A DNA stretch of 36,124 nt from Hyphococcus sp. (GTDB lineage: Bacteria; Pseudomonadota; Alphaproteobacteria; Caulobacterales; Parvularculaceae), in the NCBI GenBank assembly GCA_028281665.1, contig JANQJK010000024.1:1-36124 (forward strand), in the 5' to 3' direction. Within the stretch, counting starts at the first letter, position 1. Each line of letters opens with the position of its first letter. The translations under genes and the position numbers were made by a program. This document shows positions 15,657 through 24,465 of this stretch, one piece after another. A model generated the notes under the pieces. That model was given only the letters and a program-made list of their open reading frames with translations. It ran no database searches and was not told the DNA's origin.

Positions 15657-17333
15657 TTATTCCGTATGCGTAATGGTCAGATCAAGCACATCCGGAAGAG
15701 TCTGCGGCGCGGCGCCGATAACCTCAAGATCGGCGGCGCCGATCGGCTCCTCCGGCGACGCGGCGATTTCAAGCGCGCCGCCCTTTGAAACGAACGCCGC
15801 AACCGCGTTCAGGTAATCGTCGATGCGCGGGTTCATCTGCGCGAACTGCGCGCCCGAAAGCCGGATCAGCGCCGGCGCGGACTGACGCAGATCGTCGCCC
15901 GTGCCGCCCATTTGCAGCGCGGCCAGGTCGAAAATCGCATCCAGCGCTTTCTCATCGGCGATTTTCAGATTGAACGACTTGAGCTCGGCGTTTTTCGCAA
16001 AGGCGTTTTCCCGGTCTTCGCCTTCGGCGGCGGCGATGTCCTTCAAGGTCGCGCCGGTCATCTCAAACCCCATGGAGAGATCTGCAAGGCCGGGGCTGTT
16101 CGCCTCATACGTCAACGCACCGTCGCCCTTGTCGGGGTTCCAGTTCCATTCCGCGAAGCCGTCGCCTTCGACTTCGTCGAGCCCGTTTTCTTTCAGGATC
16201 GCGTAAGCCGGGCTTTCCGTATCCGGAATATAGGCCGTATAGTCGGAGACCGCGCCTTTCATATCCATCCTGAACTCGGACGGGATCATCCAGGCGAACT
16301 TCATTTTCGGAACGGAGACCTCTTCGATGGTCGCCAGCTCCCGGTCATTGATGAAACTCACCATGTCGGTGACTTTCATCGCCCCGAGGTCAATCAGATC
16401 ACGTTCGCTGGCGGACGGCTCCTCGCCCTTGACGCCGTAAGCAAGAGCGCCTGAGAAATCGACGTCCCGCCATTCAAAGGCGCCGATGGTCGCGCGCTGG
16501 CTGTCCGGCGCGATGACGCCGCCGAGCGGTCCGTCCAAAAGGATCGCCCCTTGCGGCCCCATGGCTTCGCGCATGGTTTCCCGCACCTGCTCGCCCTGCT
16601 TGACGTCATAGGAGAGATCCCTGGCGACAATCGCGCCGACCTTGCCGCCGCCGATGCCGACAATGCGCAGATCCGGCGCCGCAAAGCTGAGGTCCTGAAC
16701 GTCGTCAGCGGCGATACTGACATCGACGTCCTTAAAGTAGAGCCCGCCGAGGCTGACGGCGTTAAAGAAATTCGCCGCCTCGTCGCCGTCGGGATTGCCT
16801 TCCGGCCCGCCCTGGCGGACGGCGAGTTTGTCGAACTCAATGCCCGCAATAGACACATTCATCTCGCCGCCGCCGTCGGGGTCGCTCAGCCCTTCAACGG
16901 ACATATTCAGCAGACGAACTTTTTCGAAGATTGTCTCGAAGGGCGCATCCGGGCCGGCGTCTTCCGCATTCTGGACCCGGTCAATCGCAGCCTGGTCGAG
17001 ACCGTAGAACTCCGCCCTTTCGAAAACCACGGCTTCGCCGTCATCATCGTCTGCAAAACGCAAATCCGTCACGACCGTGGCGCCGAGCCCCTTATCGAAG
17101 GTGGCGCCTTCATAGGTCGGTCGGCTGTCGACCGGAAACATCGAGAAGAATTCGTCGATGTCCGCTTCTTCCGCGTCTTTCAGCGTGAATTTCTTCTCAA
17201 GCGGCGATTGCGCGCTCAACTTGGCCGCATCGCCCGAGGCGCCGCCCGCCGGCGCGCCGGCGTCTTCCCCGCCGCCGCAGGCGGCAAGCGCCAGCGCCGC
17301 CGCGCCCGCCAGCAAGATTTTCCGTGTCGTCAT
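15657..17333 (-). CDS. large lipoprotein of unknown function
   Basis: 558-residue protein that I do not recognise. It starts MTTRKILLAGAAALALAAC, a clean type II signal with lipobox LAAC (lipidated Cys19), followed by a Gly/Ala/Asp-rich linker. The mature part is strongly acidic and contains many alternating strand-like stretches such as LYFKDVDVSIA and MNVSIAGIEFDKL, suggesting a repetitive beta structure, perhaps AsmA-like or a beta-sheet lipid-binding fold; that is a guess. There are no cysteines beyond the lipidated one in what I read. The ATG at 17333 has GGGAGAAG upstream. It follows tlpA on the same strand, 96 bases away, and ends at a terminator hairpin shared with dodecin. Confidence 0.8.
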   Translation of the reverse strand: MTTRKILLAGAAALALAACGGGEDAGAPAGGASGDAAKLSAQSPLEKKFTLKDAEEADIDEFFSMFPVDSRPTYEGATFDKGLGATVVTDLRFADDDDGEAVVFERAEFYGLDQAAIDRVQNAEDAGPDAPFETIFEKVRLLNMSVEGLSDPDGGGEMNVSIAGIEFDKLAVRQGGPEGNPDGDEAANFFNAVSLGGLYFKDVDVSIAADDVQDLSFAAPDLRIVGIGGGKVGAIVARDLSYDVKQGEQVRETMREAMGPQGAILLDGPLGGVIAPDSQRATIGAFEWRDVDFSGALAYGVKGEEPSASERDLIDLGAMKVTDMVSFINDRELATIEEVSVPKMKFAWMIPSEFRMDMKGAVSDYTAYIPDTESPAYAILKENGLDEVEGDGFAEWNWNPDKGDGALTYEANSPGLADLSMGFEMTGATLKDIAAAEGEDRENAFAKNAELKSFNLKIADEKALDAIFDLAALQMGGTGDDLRQSAPALIRLSGAQFAQMNPRIDDYLNAVAAFVSKGGALEIAASPEEPIGAADLEVIGAAPQTLPDVLDLTITHTE

Positions 17334-17429
17334 GAAAGCTTCTCCCTCTCGAAACACCCGCCGGGCCACGAGACCCCGCGCCGACCTCATAAGCGCGCCT
17401 GCGGGCGCAACGCAAGCAAGGCCGGCCGG

Positions 17430-18038
17430 CTAATTCGGGATCGCCGTTCCCACCAGGCGCAGCGCTTCCGCGCTCGACCAGTCGGCCTCTCCCACGAGCC
17501 GCCCGACCTCACGGCCCCTGGCGTCGTAAAGAATGCTGACCGGCAGGACGTCGGCGCCGCCGATGGACGTCGCCAAGGTCAGGCGCGGATCGGCGTAAAG
17601 GTCGAGATTTTCGATCTCCAGCCGGTCGAGAAACGCCTGCGCCGTCTCGGGGCCCCGCGGGTCTGCGGCAATCGCCACCACCTGAAACGTCCGCCCGCCG
17701 AGCCGCCCCTGCAACACGTCGAGAGAGGGCAGCTCCTTCAGGCACGGCGCGCACCAGGTAGCCCAGAAGTTCACCAGCACCGCCTTGCCGCGGAAATCGG
17801 CCAGGGAAACCGACGCACCCTCATGGAGAAAGGGGATTTGCGGCGCCCCGCGCGGCGGAAAAGCATACTCAAAATCCGCCATTTCGCCGACGAGGAGCGA
17901 CCGATCCATGGTCAGAGCCGATGGCGGCGCATCGTCTCCCGGCTTTACGCTGGCGGCGATAATGACGTAGACGAGCGCCAGCGCGCCGACGCCGCCGACG
18001 ATCAGCAACCACAGGCGCGGCTCGTTAAGGACTTTCAT
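17430..18038 (-). CDS. tlpA: TlpA-family thiol:disulfide oxidoreductase
   Basis: 202-residue membrane-anchored thioredoxin-fold protein facing the periplasm. An N-terminal anchor (about 11-28) is followed by the thioredoxin domain with [16 protein letters not shown]; the redox pair is Cys96 and Cys99. The cis-Pro region is seen as [12 protein letters not shown], and AIAADPRG lies mid-domain. TlpA proteins reduce disulfides for cytochrome c or oxidase assembly. I chose the ATG at 18038, which begins just before the anchor; an upstream start at 18089 would overlap argH on the other strand. It is divergent from argH with 35 bases between, an arrangement conserved in many alphaproteobacteria. Confidence 0.92.
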   Translation of the reverse strand: MKVLNEPRLWLLIVGGVGALALVYVIIAASVKPGDDAPPSALTMDRSLLVGEMADFEYAFPPRGAPQIPFLHEGASVSLADFRGKAVLVNFWATWCAPCLKELPSLDVLQGRLGGRTFQVVAIAADPRGPETAQAFLDRLEIENLDLYADPRLTLATSIGGADVLPVSILYDARGREVGRLVGEADWSSAEALRLVGTAIPN

Positions 18039-18073
18039 GCGACTTCGCGCCTTTCCATTCAACCGACAACGCC

Positions 18074-19483
18074 ATGACAGATAAAACAAAAAAACGAGAA
18101 AACCAGATGTGGGGCGGCCGGTTTTCGGAAGGCCCCTCGGCGATCATGGAGGAGATCAACGCCTCTATTGACGTCGATCGGCGGTTGTGGCGCGAGGATA
18201 TCGCAGGATCGAAGGCCCATGCGGACATGCTCGCCGCCTGCGGCGTGATATCGGGCGCCGACAACACGGCGATCCGCGATGGCCTCGACTCTGTCGCCGG
18301 CGAAATCGACCGCGGCGCCTTTCAGTACTCAAAGGCGCTTGAAGACATCCACATGAATATCGAAGCGCGGCTGAAAGAGCTGATCGGCGAGCCGGCCGGG
18401 CGGCTTCACACGGCCCGCTCGCGCAACGACCAGGTGGCGACCGATTTTCGCCTGTGGGTGCGAACGGCGTGCCGGGAGTCCGCTTCCGCCTTGCGCGAGC
18501 TCTGCCGGGTGCTGGCGACGCGCGCGCAGGAAAACGCCGACGCCGTTATGCCGGGCTTTACGCACCTTCAGACGGCGCAGCCGGTGACCTTTGGCCATCA
18601 TCTTCTCGCCTATGCGGAAATGTTCGCCCGCGATGCCGGCCGCTTCGACGACGCCGCCCGGCGCATGAACGAGTGCCCGCTGGGGGCGGCGGCGCTCGCC
18701 GGAACGTCATTCCCCATCGACCGCGAACAGACGGCGAAGACGCTGGGCTTTGATCGTCCGTGTGCGAATTCCCTTGACGCCGTCTCGTCGCGCGACTTCG
18801 CGACGGAAGCCATGGCGGCGGCGGCGATTACGGCGACGCATCTTTCCCGGCTCGGCGAGGAGCTGGTGATCTGGACGTCAGCACAGTTCGGCTTTGTGCG
18901 GCTGTCCGATGCGTTCTCCACCGGCTCGTCCATCATGCCGCAGAAGCGCAACCCGGACGCCGCCGAGCTTGTGCGCGCCAAGACGGGCAGCATCGTCGGG
19001 TCATTGAACACGCTCCTGATGGTCATGAAGGGCCTCGCGCTCGCCTACGCCAAGGACATGCAGGAGGACAAGGCGACAACATTCCGATGCTTTGACGACC
19101 TTGCCCTTGCGCTCGCCGCGGCGACCGGCATGATCGGCGATCTGAAGGTCGACCGCGATGCGATGAAAAACGCCGCTGGCGGCGGCTATTCCACCGCCAC
19201 CGATCTCGCCGACTGGCTCGTCCGCAAGCTGAACATGCCCTTCCGCGACGCCCATCATGTGACCGGTTCGGTGGTGGCGCTCGCCGAGAAAAAGGGCGCC
19301 GCCCTTGACGCGCTTTCCCTCAAAGACCTGCAAAGCGTCGAGCCACGCATAACCCGGGACGTGTTCGACGTATTGTCGGTCGACGCCTCCGTCGCCTCGC
19401 GCACGTCATTCGGCGGAACCGCGCCGGCAAACGTAAAGCGCGAAGCGGAGAAGTGGCTAACCCGCCTGTCAAAGGAATCGTAG
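18074..19483 (+). CDS. argH: argininosuccinate lyase
   Basis: 469-residue enzyme that splits argininosuccinate into arginine and fumarate, the last step of arginine synthesis. It has [11 protein letters not shown] at the N-terminus, [17 protein letters not shown], the TVFGHH-type segment (here [15 protein letters not shown]), and the signature loop [15 protein letters not shown] with the catalytic Ser at 285/286. The start may be ATG 18074 or ATG 18107, twelve residues in, which is nearer the usual family start; neither has a strong ribosome site. It begins the argH-lptM-lysA operon. Confidence 0.96.
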   Translation: MTDKTKKRENQMWGGRFSEGPSAIMEEINASIDVDRRLWREDIAGSKAHADMLAACGVISGADNTAIRDGLDSVAGEIDRGAFQYSKALEDIHMNIEARLKELIGEPAGRLHTARSRNDQVATDFRLWVRTACRESASALRELCRVLATRAQENADAVMPGFTHLQTAQPVTFGHHLLAYAEMFARDAGRFDDAARRMNECPLGAAALAGTSFPIDREQTAKTLGFDRPCANSLDAVSSRDFATEAMAAAAITATHLSRLGEELVIWTSAQFGFVRLSDAFSTGSSIMPQKRNPDAAELVRAKTGSIVGSLNTLLMVMKGLALAYAKDMQEDKATTFRCFDDLALALAAATGMIGDLKVDRDAMKNAAGGGYSTATDLADWLVRKLNMPFRDAHHVTGSVVALAEKKGAALDALSLKDLQSVEPRITRDVFDVLSVDASVASRTSFGGTAPANVKREAEKWLTRLSKES

Positions 19484-19486
19484 AAA

Positions 19487-19597
19487 ATGCGCGTACTACT
19501 AACCATGCTTGCTTTCGCCCTCTTTCTTTCCGCCTGCGGCAAGAAGGCGCCGCTGCGGCCCCCGGAAGACCCGAAAGAAGAGGCTGCGCTCCTCTGA
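19487..19597 (+). CDS. lptM: tiny LptM-like lipoprotein between argH and lysA
   Basis: A 36-residue open frame in the argH-lysA gap, starting 3 bases after the argH stop, with AAAGGA upstream overlapping the end of argH. It is a type II signal peptide (MRVLLTMLAFALFLSAC, lipidated Cys17) followed by GKKAPLRPPEDPKEE. The CG-K-GPL/APL-x-P pattern right after the lipidated Cys is that of LptM (YifL), which helps mature the LptD LPS translocon at the outer membrane. Its position just before lysA matches lptM in other proteobacteria. Its stop overlaps the lysA start by one base (TGATG), so the three genes are translationally coupled. Confidence 0.85.
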   Translation: MRVLLTMLAFALFLSACGKKAPLRPPEDPKEEAALL

Positions 19598-20856
19598 TGC
19601 ACCACTTTGCCTATCGGGACGGGAAGCTCTTTGCCGAGGACGTCGATCTGACGGCGCTCGCCGACACGGTCGGAACGCCTGCGTATGTCTATTCGGAGGC
19701 AACGCTGCGCCGTCACTTACGCGTATTTGCGGACGCCTTTGCGGGCGCTGACGCCCTTGTGGCCTATTCGGTAAAAGCAAACTCAAACCTCGCCGTTTTG
19801 AAAACTCTCGCCAGCGAGGGCGCGGGCGCGGATGTGGTCTCGGGCGGCGAGTTGCAACGCGCAATCGCCGCCGGCGTCGCGCCGGAAAAAATCGTCTTCT
19901 CCGGCGTCGGCAAAACGGGCGATGAGATCGCCGCGGCCATCGACGCCGGCATCCTGCAATTCAATGTGGAATCCGCGGCGGAACTCGCCACCATCGATGC
20001 AATTGCGCAAAACCGCAAGCGACAGGCGCCGATTGCGCTGCGCGTGAACCCGGATGTCGCTGCCGGTGGTCATGAGAAAATTTCGACCGGCAAAAAGGAA
20101 GACAAGTTTGGCGTCGCCTGGGCCGACGCCCGCGACCTCTACGCCAAAGCGCGCGCCATGAAAGGGGTCGCGGTGAAGGGCGTCGATCTCCATATCGGAT
20201 CGCAGATCGACGATCTCGCGCCCTTCGAAACGGCGTTTACGAAAATCGGCGGCCTGATCGCGGACCTCCGCTCCGACGGCTGCACCATCGAGACCCTCGA
20301 CCTCGGCGGCGGCCTTGGCATTCCCTATGGAGAAGGCGCCGTTCCGCCGCACCCGGACGATTATGCGGAGATGATCAAACGCGTCACCGCGCCGTTAAAC
20401 GTCAAACTGATCTTCGAGCCGGGCCGCATGATCGCCGGCAATGCAGGGATCCTGCTGTCGCGCGTTCTCTACGTGAAGGAAGGCGAGGAGAAAAAATTTC
20501 TCATCATCGACGCCGGCATGAACGACCTCGTGCGGCCGGCCATGTATGACGCGTTCCACGAAATCTGGCCCGTTGCGGAGAACAACGCAGAGAAAACGAA
20601 ATACGACATCGTCGGACCGGTCTGTGAATCGAGCGATCGTTTCGCCAGAGACCGCGCGATGGCGCCGCTCAAAGCCGGCGATCTCGTCGCCATCATGTCC
20701 GCCGGCGCCTATGGCGCGGTGCAGTCGTCGCAATACAACACCCGCGCGCTGATCCCCGAAGTGCTCGTCAATGGCGGGCAGTTTGCAGTCATCCGCCGGC
20801 GCCCGACTTTTGAAGAAACGACGGCGCTTGAATCGTCGCCGGACTGGTTAGGTTAA
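19597..20856 (+). CDS. lysA: diaminopimelate decarboxylase
   Basis: 419-residue PLP enzyme converting meso-diaminopimelate to lysine. The PLP lysine is K60 in AYSVKANSNLAVL. Other landmarks are EGAGADVVSGGEL, the HIGSQI motif, LDLGGGLGIPY, EPGRMIAGNAG for phosphate binding, and GPVCESSDRFARD containing the active-site Cys. I chose the ATG at 19597, which overlaps the lptM stop and starts at the conserved MHHFAYRDGKL; an upstream in-frame start would run through lptM. Its stop codon shares bases with that of the opposing DUF5658 gene. Confidence 0.97.
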   Translation: MHHFAYRDGKLFAEDVDLTALADTVGTPAYVYSEATLRRHLRVFADAFAGADALVAYSVKANSNLAVLKTLASEGAGADVVSGGELQRAIAAGVAPEKIVFSGVGKTGDEIAAAIDAGILQFNVESAAELATIDAIAQNRKRQAPIALRVNPDVAAGGHEKISTGKKEDKFGVAWADARDLYAKARAMKGVAVKGVDLHIGSQIDDLAPFETAFTKIGGLIADLRSDGCTIETLDLGGGLGIPYGEGAVPPHPDDYAEMIKRVTAPLNVKLIFEPGRMIAGNAGILLSRVLYVKEGEEKKFLIIDAGMNDLVRPAMYDAFHEIWPVAENNAEKTKYDIVGPVCESSDRFARDRAMAPLKAGDLVAIMSAGAYGAVQSSQYNTRALIPEVLVNGGQFAVIRRRPTFEETTALESSPDWLG

Positions 20857-21227
20857 ACCAGCCCGGCAATCGAGAGATTGTTGTGAACGACGAATGCGTT
20901 GCCCGCGATCGCGAGGGAGAAGAACCCGATGACGATCCAGTGAGGAAACCACAACACCATGACGCTGATCACGGCTTGCAGGGCGAGTTTGCCAAGCACC
21001 CAGCCGTCGCCGGCATGTTCCATCATGGCGCGCACAATCGGATTGGCCTCCGTGCCGGCGCCGATATCGAGCGCGTAGATGGTCGAGTAGATGTCGGCGA
21101 CGCCGACAAAATTGTAGATGATCACAATCGATGCGGCGACCCAGCGGCGCGCCCATGACGCCCGCGAATGGGCCGCGTCCCGCGCCAGTCGACGGCGGCG
21201 CGTTCCTGTCGCCAGTGACCAAACCAA
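20853..21227 (-). CDS. DUF5658-like small membrane protein
   Basis: 124-residue protein with about three hydrophobic segments (about 31-50, 76-92 and 96-118) and a basic N-terminus. The stretch VADIYSTIYALDIGAGTEAN continuing into NPIVRAMM is typical of DUF5658, whose function is unknown. The start appears to be TTG at 21227; no in-frame ATG exists before the conserved part, so a shorter form would need another rare start. It is convergent with lysA, overlapping it by three bases at the shared TTAA, and divergent from the DUF4175 gene across a region with TTAACC half-sites. Confidence 0.72.
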   Translation of the reverse strand: MVWSLATGTRRRRLARDAAHSRASWARRWVAASIVIIYNFVGVADIYSTIYALDIGAGTEANPIVRAMMEHAGDGWVLGKLALQAVISVMVLWFPHWIVIGFFSLAIAGNAFVVHNNLSIAGLV

Positions 21228-21230
21228 GTC

Positions 21231-21290
21231 TTAACCCCGCCCCGTTAACCGTTAACCATTGGCAAGGCGCGCCCGCGCGAGCCCCGAATC
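21231..21290. promoter_or_regulatory. cluster of TTAACC half-sites plus GANTC
   Basis: The 124-base divergent region between the DUF5658 and DUF4175 genes holds TTAACC at 21231-21236, 21245-21250 and 21252-21257; the last extends to TTAACCAT (21252-21259). GAATC, a GANTC site, lies at 21286-21290. The TTAA spacings are 10 and 3, so there is no canonical N7 CtrA box, but TTAACC(AT) matches the CtrA half-site described in Caulobacter. Candidate cell-cycle-controlled promoter; binding is unproven. Confidence 0.4.
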
Positions 21291-21351
21291 CGACAATCCG
21301 AGCGCGCCGCACATCGACGGCGCGCCCCCGCGCAGGTATTGTGCAAGAAGT

Positions 21352-23787
21352 ATGACGACCGAGTTGGCACATCATCCGCGCCGCAAGCCGGGCGCTTTGC
21401 GTATCCTTGCCGCGCGCCTTGTTCTTTACTGGGAGCGGATGGCGCCTGCAATGCTGCCGGCGCTGGGCGTCGTCGCGGCGTTCACGATTTTCGGACTGTT
21501 CGGGCTGTGGGCGAAAACGCCGGCCTGGCTTCATTGGGGCGCGCTTGCGCTCGGGGCGGGCGCGCTCGGCGTCTCTTTCTGGCGGGACGTGCGCCCCGTT
21601 CGCTGGCCGAGCCGGCGCGGCGCCCAGGCCCGCATTGAAGATGACGCACATCTCGCCCACGCGCCGCTTCAGTCCCTTGACGACGCCCCCAGCGACCCGG
21701 CCCTCGCCGCCAGTCCGCTGTGGCGCGCGCATCTTGACGCGAGCGCCGAGCGCGCACGCACGGCGCGGCTTCGCGCGCCCCGCGACACGCTTTCCGCGCG
21801 CGACCCTTACGGGCTTCGCTATCTGACCCTCGGGATCCTGGCGGTTGCGCTTGTCTCCGCCGGCGATCAGTGGCGCGCGCGTCTTGCCGGCGTCGTCGCG
21901 CCGGGCGCCGGCGCCTTCGGAACCGCCGTTGCCGATCTGTGGATCGAACCGCCCGCCTATACGGGCAAGGCGCCGATCTATCTGATGCGGGCCGGCGAGG
22001 AAAAATCCGGGCTCGCCGATCAGGTGAACGCACCGCAGGGCGCGCGCGTCGTTGCGCAAGTCAACGGCCGCGGCGGACGCGCATTGAAATTCACCGGCGA
22101 GGACAGCGAGACGCGCGCCGCATTCGCAACCGATAAACTCGCCGCCCGCGGCGAGCTTGCGCTGGAAGAAAGCGGCGTTCTCACCCTGAAACTAAACGGC
22201 GCGACGGCGCGCTGGCCCATCGGCGTTGTCGCCGATACGCCGCCGCTCGTTGCCTGGGGCGACGCACCCGCCGCCAATGACAACAGTCTTGTGGAATTCT
22301 CCTACATCGCCGAGGACGATTATGACCTGACGACGGCGCGCCTTGAAATGCGGCTCGACCCGGATCAGGAACGGCCGCTGGACTTTCCCGAATTCGACAG
22401 CGACTCCTTAACCGAAACCCGCATCGTCGATCTCGGCGGGCCGGGCGCCGGGGCCGGCGAGCGGTTCGTGACGCTCGACCTCCAGGCGGATCCATGGGCC
22501 GGCCTGACCGTCCTTGCACGGATTGTCGTCGAGGATGGGGCCGGCCAGACCGGCGTCTCCGAAGACAGCCTCATAACGCTGCCGACACGGCGGTTCTTTA
22601 ACCCCCTCGCACGCGTCGTCGTTGAACAACGCCAGACCCTCGCCGTCGCCGCCGATGACTGGCGCCGCGCCGGACGCAGCTTCGACGCGATCACCATGGC
22701 GCCGGAAGTCTTTTTCGACCGCTCGACAAACTACCTTTTGCTGCGCACGGCGTTCTGGCGGGTCATGCGTCAGGACGGCGAAGGCTTTGACGACGCCGTG
22801 GAGAAATTCTGGCCTCTTGCGCTGCAACTTGAAGATGAGGCGCTGGAACTTGCCCGGCAACGACTTGAGGCGGCGCAGGAAGCCTTGCGCGAGGCGATTG
22901 AACGGGGCGCCGGCGACGAGGAGATTGCGAGACTGACCGAAGAGTTGCGCCAGGCCATGGACGATTATCTCGCAGCGCTGGCTCAATCCGGCCAGCAGAG
23001 CCAGCAGGCCGGCGGCGGCGGCGACAGCCAGCAGATCGAAAAATCGAGCCTCGACGACATGCTGAACTCCATTCGCGACCTTGCCCAGTCGGGCGCGGGC
23101 AATGCGGCGCGCCAGATGCTGTCGGAACTGGAAGACATCCTCAACAATCTGCGGCTGTCCCAGGGCGGCGGCGGTGGGTCCGGTCCGGGCGCGCCCGGCG
23201 ACGCCGGCGCTTCCGGCGAGGCGGGGGACCTTATCGGGCGCCAGCGCGAACTGGCCGACGATGCTTTCGAGCGCGAACGCAATGGCGGCGACGAAGGAGA
23301 AGGCGAGACCGGCGCCGGAGACCTTGCCGAAGCGCAAGGAGCGCTCGGCTCCGACCTCGATGACCTCATCGACAAGTTACAGAGCGGCGGCGGCGAGCTG
23401 GACCCTGACGGCGACGCCGCCCGCGCCATGGGCCGGGCGCGCAATGAAATGCGCGACGCCGAGGACGCATTGCGCCAGGGCGATTTCGACGCCGCCGCCG
23501 ACGCCATGGAACGGGCCATCGCCAATATGCGCGAGGGCGCGGAAGGCCTCGCCCAGGAAGAAATGCGCCAGGCCGGCGAAGGCCAAAGCGGCGAAGAGCG
23601 CGGCGCCGGCACGGACCCGCTCGGCCGACCAAGCGCCGACGCCTATGGCCGCGGCGTCGAAGTGCCGGAAGAAACCGACGCCGCCCGCACCCGCGCCATC
23701 ATCGAACGGCTGCGCGAACGCCTCGGCGAACCGGGCCGCGACGACGAAGAGATCGATTATCTGGAGCGCCTGCTGGAGCGGTTTTAG
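21352..23787 (+). CDS. DUF4175 / TIGR02302 family membrane protein
   Basis: 811-residue protein of the alphaproteobacterial DUF4175 family, function unknown. It has two hydrophobic segments near the N-terminus (about 33-53 and 57-75) and a third around 160-178, then a periplasmic-like region with ADLWIEPPAYTGKAPIY, a family signature, and VEFSYIAEDDYDLTTARLE. The C-terminal third is helical, Glu/Ala-rich and partly low-complexity, with a QSGQQSQQAGGGG stretch and several AMERAIANMREGAEG-like helices, ending in EIDYLERLLERF, another family hallmark. The ATG at 21352 has AAGAAG upstream. It lies after lysA, where this gene is normally found. Confidence 0.9.
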   Translation: MTTELAHHPRRKPGALRILAARLVLYWERMAPAMLPALGVVAAFTIFGLFGLWAKTPAWLHWGALALGAGALGVSFWRDVRPVRWPSRRGAQARIEDDAHLAHAPLQSLDDAPSDPALAASPLWRAHLDASAERARTARLRAPRDTLSARDPYGLRYLTLGILAVALVSAGDQWRARLAGVVAPGAGAFGTAVADLWIEPPAYTGKAPIYLMRAGEEKSGLADQVNAPQGARVVAQVNGRGGRALKFTGEDSETRAAFATDKLAARGELALEESGVLTLKLNGATARWPIGVVADTPPLVAWGDAPAANDNSLVEFSYIAEDDYDLTTARLEMRLDPDQERPLDFPEFDSDSLTETRIVDLGGPGAGAGERFVTLDLQADPWAGLTVLARIVVEDGAGQTGVSEDSLITLPTRRFFNPLARVVVEQRQTLAVAADDWRRAGRSFDAITMAPEVFFDRSTNYLLLRTAFWRVMRQDGEGFDDAVEKFWPLALQLEDEALELARQRLEAAQEALREAIERGAGDEEIARLTEELRQAMDDYLAALAQSGQQSQQAGGGGDSQQIEKSSLDDMLNSIRDLAQSGAGNAARQMLSELEDILNNLRLSQGGGGGSGPGAPGDAGASGEAGDLIGRQRELADDAFERERNGGDEGEGETGAGDLAEAQGALGSDLDDLIDKLQSGGGELDPDGDAARAMGRARNEMRDAEDALRQGDFDAAADAMERAIANMREGAEGLAQEEMRQAGEGQSGEERGAGTDPLGRPSADAYGRGVEVPEETDAARTRAIIERLRERLGEPGRDDEEIDYLERLLERF

Positions 23788-23874
23788 CGCGCAATGATCC
23801 TGATGCTGAGTTTATAGTAGGGCGGTGCGGGTTGTCGGCTTGCTGGTCGCGTTTGCGGCGGTAACGCCGTCGCC

Positions 23875-24387
23875 TCAACCCGCTCCGATAAACGGAACGC
23901 CGCGTTTCCTTGCATCGTCGTCCATGCCGTAGCCGACGAGAAAGTCGTCAGGTCCGGCTTCGAAGCCGATGTAATCGCAATGAAGATCGTCCGCATGGCC
24001 GGTCAGTTTTTTGACGAGCACGCATAGCTTCACCGAGGCGGCGCCGCGATCCTCTATCATGCCCTTGCCGAAATGCAGCGACCGCCCGGTGTCGAGAACG
24101 TCGTCAACGAGCAAAACATGGCGGCCTTTCACGTCAACGGAAAAATCCTTGAGCAACGTGACGACGCCTGAAGACGACCGCGCGCCTCCATAAGAAGAAA
24201 GCTGCACGAAATCGACCAGCGGATCCGCGCCGTGGGCGTAGAGACTGCGCAACAGGTCCGCAGCAAAAACAAAGGCGCCGGTCAGCACCGGCGCCATTAA
24301 AAAATCCGTAGGAAGATCGTTTTTCATCTGGCGCGCCATCTCGTCGATACGCGCGGCGATGGCGGCTTCATCGTAAAGGGTGCGCAT
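23875..24387 (-). CDS. hpt: hypoxanthine phosphoribosyltransferase
   Basis: 170-residue purine-salvage enzyme converting hypoxanthine (and often guanine) with PRPP to the nucleotide. The PRPP loop is HVLLVDDVLDTGRSL. PVLTGAFVFAADLLR and VQLSSYGGARSSSG form the other phosphate-binding and flexible loops, and FLVGYGMDDDARKRG with FIGAG ends the protein in the usual way. It is downstream of the zinc-ribbon gene on the same strand (78-base gap) and convergent with the DUF4175 gene. Confidence 0.94.
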   Translation of the reverse strand: MRTLYDEAAIAARIDEMARQMKNDLPTDFLMAPVLTGAFVFAADLLRSLYAHGADPLVDFVQLSSYGGARSSSGVVTLLKDFSVDVKGRHVLLVDDVLDTGRSLHFGKGMIEDRGAASVKLCVLVKKLTGHADDLHCDYIGFEAGPDDFLVGYGMDDDARKRGVPFIGAG

Positions 24388-24465
24388 AAAGGCCCGTCCC
24401 GTCCATGGGTTGCGAAGGCCATTGTGATAATCGGGATTCGCCGGACAGGCCAGCGACGCCGGATT

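Noticed and set aside
16551-18077. 508-codon plus-strand open frame opposite the lipoprotein and tlpA
   Set aside because: It spans two genes and their gap on the opposite strand and lacks a hydrophobic core or motif; tlpA (WCAPC) and the lipoprotein signal are convincing on the other strand.
20848-22059. 403-codon minus-strand open frame covering DUF5658 and the start of DUF4175
   Set aside because: It runs in a different frame from the DUF5658 protein and antisense to DUF4175 family signatures; the composition is Arg/Gly/Ala-rich noise.
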